DNA of 45,365 nucleotides, taken from contig JAGUUY010000141.1 in the NCBI GenBank assembly GCA_020063185.1, forward strand, positions 1-45,365, given 5' to 3'. The stretch is from Bacillota bacterium (GTDB lineage: Bacteria > Bacillota > Desulfotomaculia > Desulfotomaculales > Ammonificaceae). The notes beneath the pieces were generated by a model. It did no database searches, had not been told where the DNA came from, and was given only the letters and a program-made list of their open reading frames with translations. Shown piece by piece: positions 42,981-45,365 of the stretch (position 1 is its first letter; every line of letters begins with the position of its first letter). The translations under genes were made by a program, and so were the position numbers.

Positions 42981-43332
42981 GTTAGGGACACGCCGGTCAA
43001 ATCAGCCGATCCCCAAACCCATTCACGGCCCTCCGTAGAGCGCGCCTTTGTGGACAAAACGCCGGCAAACTAAAATATGTTAATAAGTTAGGTGCCAGGC
43101 ACCCCCTGGTCTCTGGGGTATCTAAGCCCGGACGAGTTCGAAAGGAGGTGGCATTTGTAGAAACAGCTTGCTATAGCGTGAAATCAAAGCTGTGAAGAGT
43201 CCACTGAACCGGGGCAACTCCAACTTTGAAGGAAGCTTTCGCTTTGTACTTTCTAATTGTAGTGTATTTCCTCTTGGGATTCTACCAAAAATATAGATAA
43301 GTCAAATCCTAAATACTGAGGATGCGTTATTC
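42981..43332. other. Intergenic region with repeat fragments
   Basis: Contains two-block repeat copy 3 (43024-43069), a GGTGCC-A-GGCACC palindrome (43092-43104) typical of dispersed REP-like sequences, and a strong AAAGGAGGTGG site (43141-43151) followed only by a 15-codon frame. No real gene is seen. Confidence 0.6.
43024..43069 (-). repeat. Two-block interspersed element, copy 3 (block A fragment)
   Basis: Minus-strand reading GCCGGCG, TTTTGTCC, AAGGCGCGCTCTACGGAGGGCCG, matching block A of copy 2 (GCGCTCTATGAAGGGCCG) and copy 1. The rest of the element is missing. Confidence 0.6.
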
Positions 43333-43845
43333 TTGGTGCAAATCGGAGATATCCATATAGGAAGACCCGAAACAGCTAACCCAATTGTTGCTGATGTACT
43401 GGAAGTCTCCGCTTTATGGGACGAATTAGTTTCCAGGTATAACGCTATCGAATTCACACAAATCGTTCAAAACTTTGCTCACGATGTAGATTTGAAGCTG
43501 ATCCTGAGCAAAGGCTTGTTTAATACCCTTGAACGGCAGGTTGATAAGTTAGAGGCGGAAATGAATAAGCTGAAAATACCGTTACCGGAAAGACCTCCCA
43601 AGTCCGTTAACACCCCCTCCACAAGCGGTATATTGCAGGATCGGTTTATTTTCGGCTTGTTGTTCACGGGTATACAGAGTATGTTAAAGGCTCATATTGA
43701 GCATATTCAGGTAATAACCACGATGGACGGCCTGAGGAAAATGCTGATAGACTTTGTTCATGAAGAACTAAGCCTTTTTGACAAAATGATCCTATATGGC
43801 AAGCTTAAGGGTTGGCTCAGAAACCCGCCAAAATTCAGCCCATAA
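43333..43845 (+). CDS. DUF3231-like four-helix protein
   Basis: A 170-residue soluble, helix-rich protein. The pattern DVLEVSALWDELVSRYNAIEF, then NFAHDVDLKLILSKGL, LERQVDKLEAEMNKLKIPLPERPP, and a second half with HIEHIQVITTMDGLRKMLIDFVHEEL is that of one DUF3231 repeat, a ferritin-like four-helix family common in spore-forming Bacillota and often called coat- or stress-related without proof. The start is TTG 43333 or GTG 43336, with GAGGATG about ten bases upstream. It stands alone, and codon use is less GC-rich than that of its neighbours. Confidence 0.65.
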   Translation: MVQIGDIHIGRPETANPIVADVLEVSALWDELVSRYNAIEFTQIVQNFAHDVDLKLILSKGLFNTLERQVDKLEAEMNKLKIPLPERPPKSVNTPSTSGILQDRFIFGLLFTGIQSMLKAHIEHIQVITTMDGLRKMLIDFVHEELSLFDKMILYGKLKGWLRNPPKFSP

Positions 43846-43974
43846 TAATTTCGCCTCATCGTTAGCCTGTCACCTATTTCAATACTGGAAAACAAATTCG
43901 CGATTCCCCTCTGGTCGTAAAAGGCGGCGAGATATTAAAAGACTTGGTGTGGTATACCCGCTCCGGGGGAGCCT

Positions 43975-44231
43975 TCCGGCGTATGTCCACCGCCGCGCAG
44001 TATTCCATGCCGACGCGACATCGGCTCGCCTCGGAGCGAACCACGGCGCGCTTATAGAGCCGATACTATTCTTCTATTCGACGCTTGGGATTATTGGAGG
44101 AACTATCCGTCTATCGAACCTTTGTCTTTAACGCGGGCACGATGCGCACGCCTGTTCGCTTAGCCGAGTCTTCGCCGTGTCGGCGTTGACGGCCCTTCAT
44201 AGAGCGCACCTTACGGACAATCGCCGGCGGC
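43975..44231 (-). repeat. Two-block interspersed element, copy 2 (inverted)
   Basis: Block A lies at 44150-44231 and block B at about 43975-44046, in minus-strand sense, separated by 103 nt that do not match copy 1. Block A contains the hairpin CGCCG-ACA-CGGCG; block B contains GCCGATGTCGCGTCGGC. Block order and spacing equal those of copy 1. Confidence 0.75.
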
Positions 44232-44352
44232 TATAACAAGTTGACTTCCCGGGCATTCGGTTTCTCGATGGTATCGCATCCCCACCAAACCTTTAAAAAG
44301 TAGCCTGTCCCCTTTTTTCCTGTGGCACCGGATTTCCCCGACTGGGCAAAGT

Positions 44353-44385
44353 AAAAACCCCTGGGAGGGGAGTTAATCCCAGGGG
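44353..44385 (-). terminator. Terminator of the collagen-like gene
   Basis: Perfect 9-bp stem CCCCTGGGA / TCCCAGGGG with a 10-nt loop, followed on the minus strand by TTTTT. It is 135 bp after the stop at 44520. Confidence 0.85.
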
Positions 44386-44519
44386 CTTGTAATACGCCCA
44401 TTTATGTCCGCTAATGTTGGCATCATTTTGTGTAGTAATCTGACCGTCCCGGCGCCTCCGTCCCAAACCACAGCAGGAACGAGGGTGGACGACAGTACGC
44501 GACGCTCATGCCAAGCTTA

Positions 44520-45365
44520 TCACGGGCTTGGTGGGTATATGCCGTATGACGTATCTACCGTTCTTTCATAACCGCCCAATATTGAAGAGGAATTTCCGCT
44601 GGCTGTGTTTTTAAAGCCGCCGGAGACTGTAGAAAGATATCCACTGGCCTTGTTAAAAGTGCCGCCTAAGACTGTAGAATACTGGGCTTCGGCCTTGTTG
44701 TCACTGCCGCCTAAGACCGAAGCCAAAGCCCCGCTGGCCGTGTTGTTCCAGCCGCCTAAGACCGAAGCGAAACCCCCGCTGGCCGTGTTGTTCCAGCCTG
44801 CCAATATTCCACCATAACTACTGTAATTTTGCGCTGCACCAACAATAACATAGTGTGAGCCCGATCTCACATCAGGACCGCTAATCCTGGATTCATTATA
44901 ACCGACAATAAGGTTGCCCAGTCCGTTCTCTGTATCCCATGTACGACCAGTACCGTTAACAATCTGCACATTCATCCCGCTGAAGCGTATGGTGGGGTAG
45001 CCTCCAAACTCTATTCGGGAAACGCCGGCCAACAGATTCTCCAGGGCACTGACTCTAGTAACCAGGTTAGCATTTGCCGTCTCCAGGTCATTTACTTTTG
45101 TTTCTAAAGCAGTAATTCTTGCGAGTATTGAGTTTAAAGTCTCAGCATCAACGGTTCCCGCTGGCCCCTGCTCACCTGTATCACCCTTGTCGCCCTTTTC
45201 ACCCTGCGGACCCTGGGGACCTGCTGGACCTTGTGGACCCTGCGGCCCTTGAGGCCCGGTTTTACCCTGGATACCCTGTAGCCCCTGCTCACCTGTATCA
45301 CCCTTATCGCCCTGCGGCCCTTGAGGCCCCATTGGCCCTGTATCACCTGTATCTCCCTTTTCACC
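44520..45365 (-). CDS. Collagen-like surface protein with coiled coil and YadA-head-like repeats (5' end outside window)
   Basis: The frame is open to the window end, so the N-terminus is missing. At least 281 residues are visible: about 70 residues of Gly-X-Y triplets ([16 protein letters not shown]...), which should form a collagen-type triple helix, then a heptad coiled coil ([33 protein letters not shown]), a linker, and a C-terminal array of 14-residue units of the type [15 protein letters not shown]. These units resemble the left-handed beta-roll head repeats of trimeric YadA-like adhesins. All three parts favour a homotrimer. In spore formers such proteins often sit on the exosporium or cell surface as filaments. 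No anchor motif is visible in this part. Confidence 0.8.
   Translation of the reverse strand, partial: GEKGDTGDTGPMGPQGPQGDKGDTGEQGLQGIQGKTGPQGPQGPQGPAGPQGPQGEKGDKGDTGEQGPAGTVDAETLNSILARITALETKVNDLETANANLVTRVSALENLLAGVSRIEFGGYPTIRFSGMNVQIVNGTGRTWDTENGLGNLIVGYNESRISGPDVRSGSHYVIVGAAQNYSSYGGILAGWNNTASGGFASVLGGWNNTASGALASVLGGSDNKAEAQYSTVLGGTFNKASGYLSTVSGGFKNTASGNSSSILGGYERTVDTSYGIYPPSP

Larger units (their letters stand above)
43846..44519. other. Intergenic region with two-block repeat copy 2 and a terminator
   Basis: About 670 bp without a gene. It holds the inverted two-block repeat (43975-44231), an AAAAAGTAGCCTGTCCCC-type REP-like remnant (44294-44317), and the terminator at 44353-44385. 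Confidence 0.7.

Noticed and set aside
44590-44800. Regular 42-nt repeats that could be taken for a non-coding array
   Set aside because: They encode the 14-residue YadA-head-like units of the collagen-like protein.

Overview
The window looks like a chromosomal segment of an anaerobic, spore-forming Bacillota, most likely a clostridial Desulfotomaculum/Pelotomaculum-type relative. The reasons are moderately high GC, strong AAGGAGG-type ribosome binding sites with frequent GTG and TTG starts, a ytrH-ytrI sporulation pair, a class III-like hybrid cluster protein, a [NiFe] hydrogenase, a MOT1-type oxyanion transporter and a lipoprotein serpin. The genus is inference. No rRNA, tRNA, CRISPR array or intact transposase was seen.

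Layout. 1-10.6 kb (+): tail of a fibronectin-III protein, then a surface-polysaccharide cluster (GH114-like hydrolase, MurJ-type flippase, GalU, GT4 glycosyltransferase, FlaA1/CapD-type sugar dehydratase, DegT aminotransferase, second GT4 enzyme, methyltransferase). 10.6-14.6 kb (-): a converging operon with a WbqC-like protein, two CarB-like ATP-grasp enzymes, a HAD hydrolase and the initiating sugar-phosphate transferase. 14.95-17.4 kb (+): a two-gene [NiFe] hydrogenase whose small subunit lacks the first CxxC of the proximal FeS site. 17.3-21.1 kb: DUF421 protein, MOT1-type transporter and a secreted beta-helix protein. 21.3-26.0 kb: a nitrosative-stress-type module, with hcp, a zinc-ribbon protein and a ferredoxin (-) behind a textbook sigma-54 promoter, and a divergent sigma-54 activator (+) whose N-terminus is a catalytically dead ArsC/LMW-phosphatase domain. 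26.3-29.9 kb: an anchored unknown protein and the serpin. 30.4-37.2 kb (+): the full F1Fo ATP synthase operon atpBEFHAGDC, interrupted by a structured RNA-like insert (atpE-atpF) and by heptamer repeats (atpH-atpA). 37.5-45.4 kb: a geranylgeranyl-reductase-family flavoprotein, ytrH-ytrI, a DEAD-box helicase, two divergent four-TM proteins, a DUF3231 protein and a collagen-like/YadA-head-like surface protein cut by the window end.

The non-coding DNA is unusually rich. A family of 7-nt-phased repeats flanking a conserved core sits just upstream of several ribosome binding sites, always co-oriented with the downstream gene. A second, two-block repeat is present at 38.8-39.1 kb and, inverted, at 44.0-44.2 kb, with a fragment at 43.0 kb. 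A shared motif of about 45 nt precedes three polysaccharide genes. The strongest candidates for something undescribed are the modified hydrogenase small subunit, the pseudo-ArsC sigma-54 circuit controlling hcp, the heptamer/core elements and the atpE-atpF RNA element.
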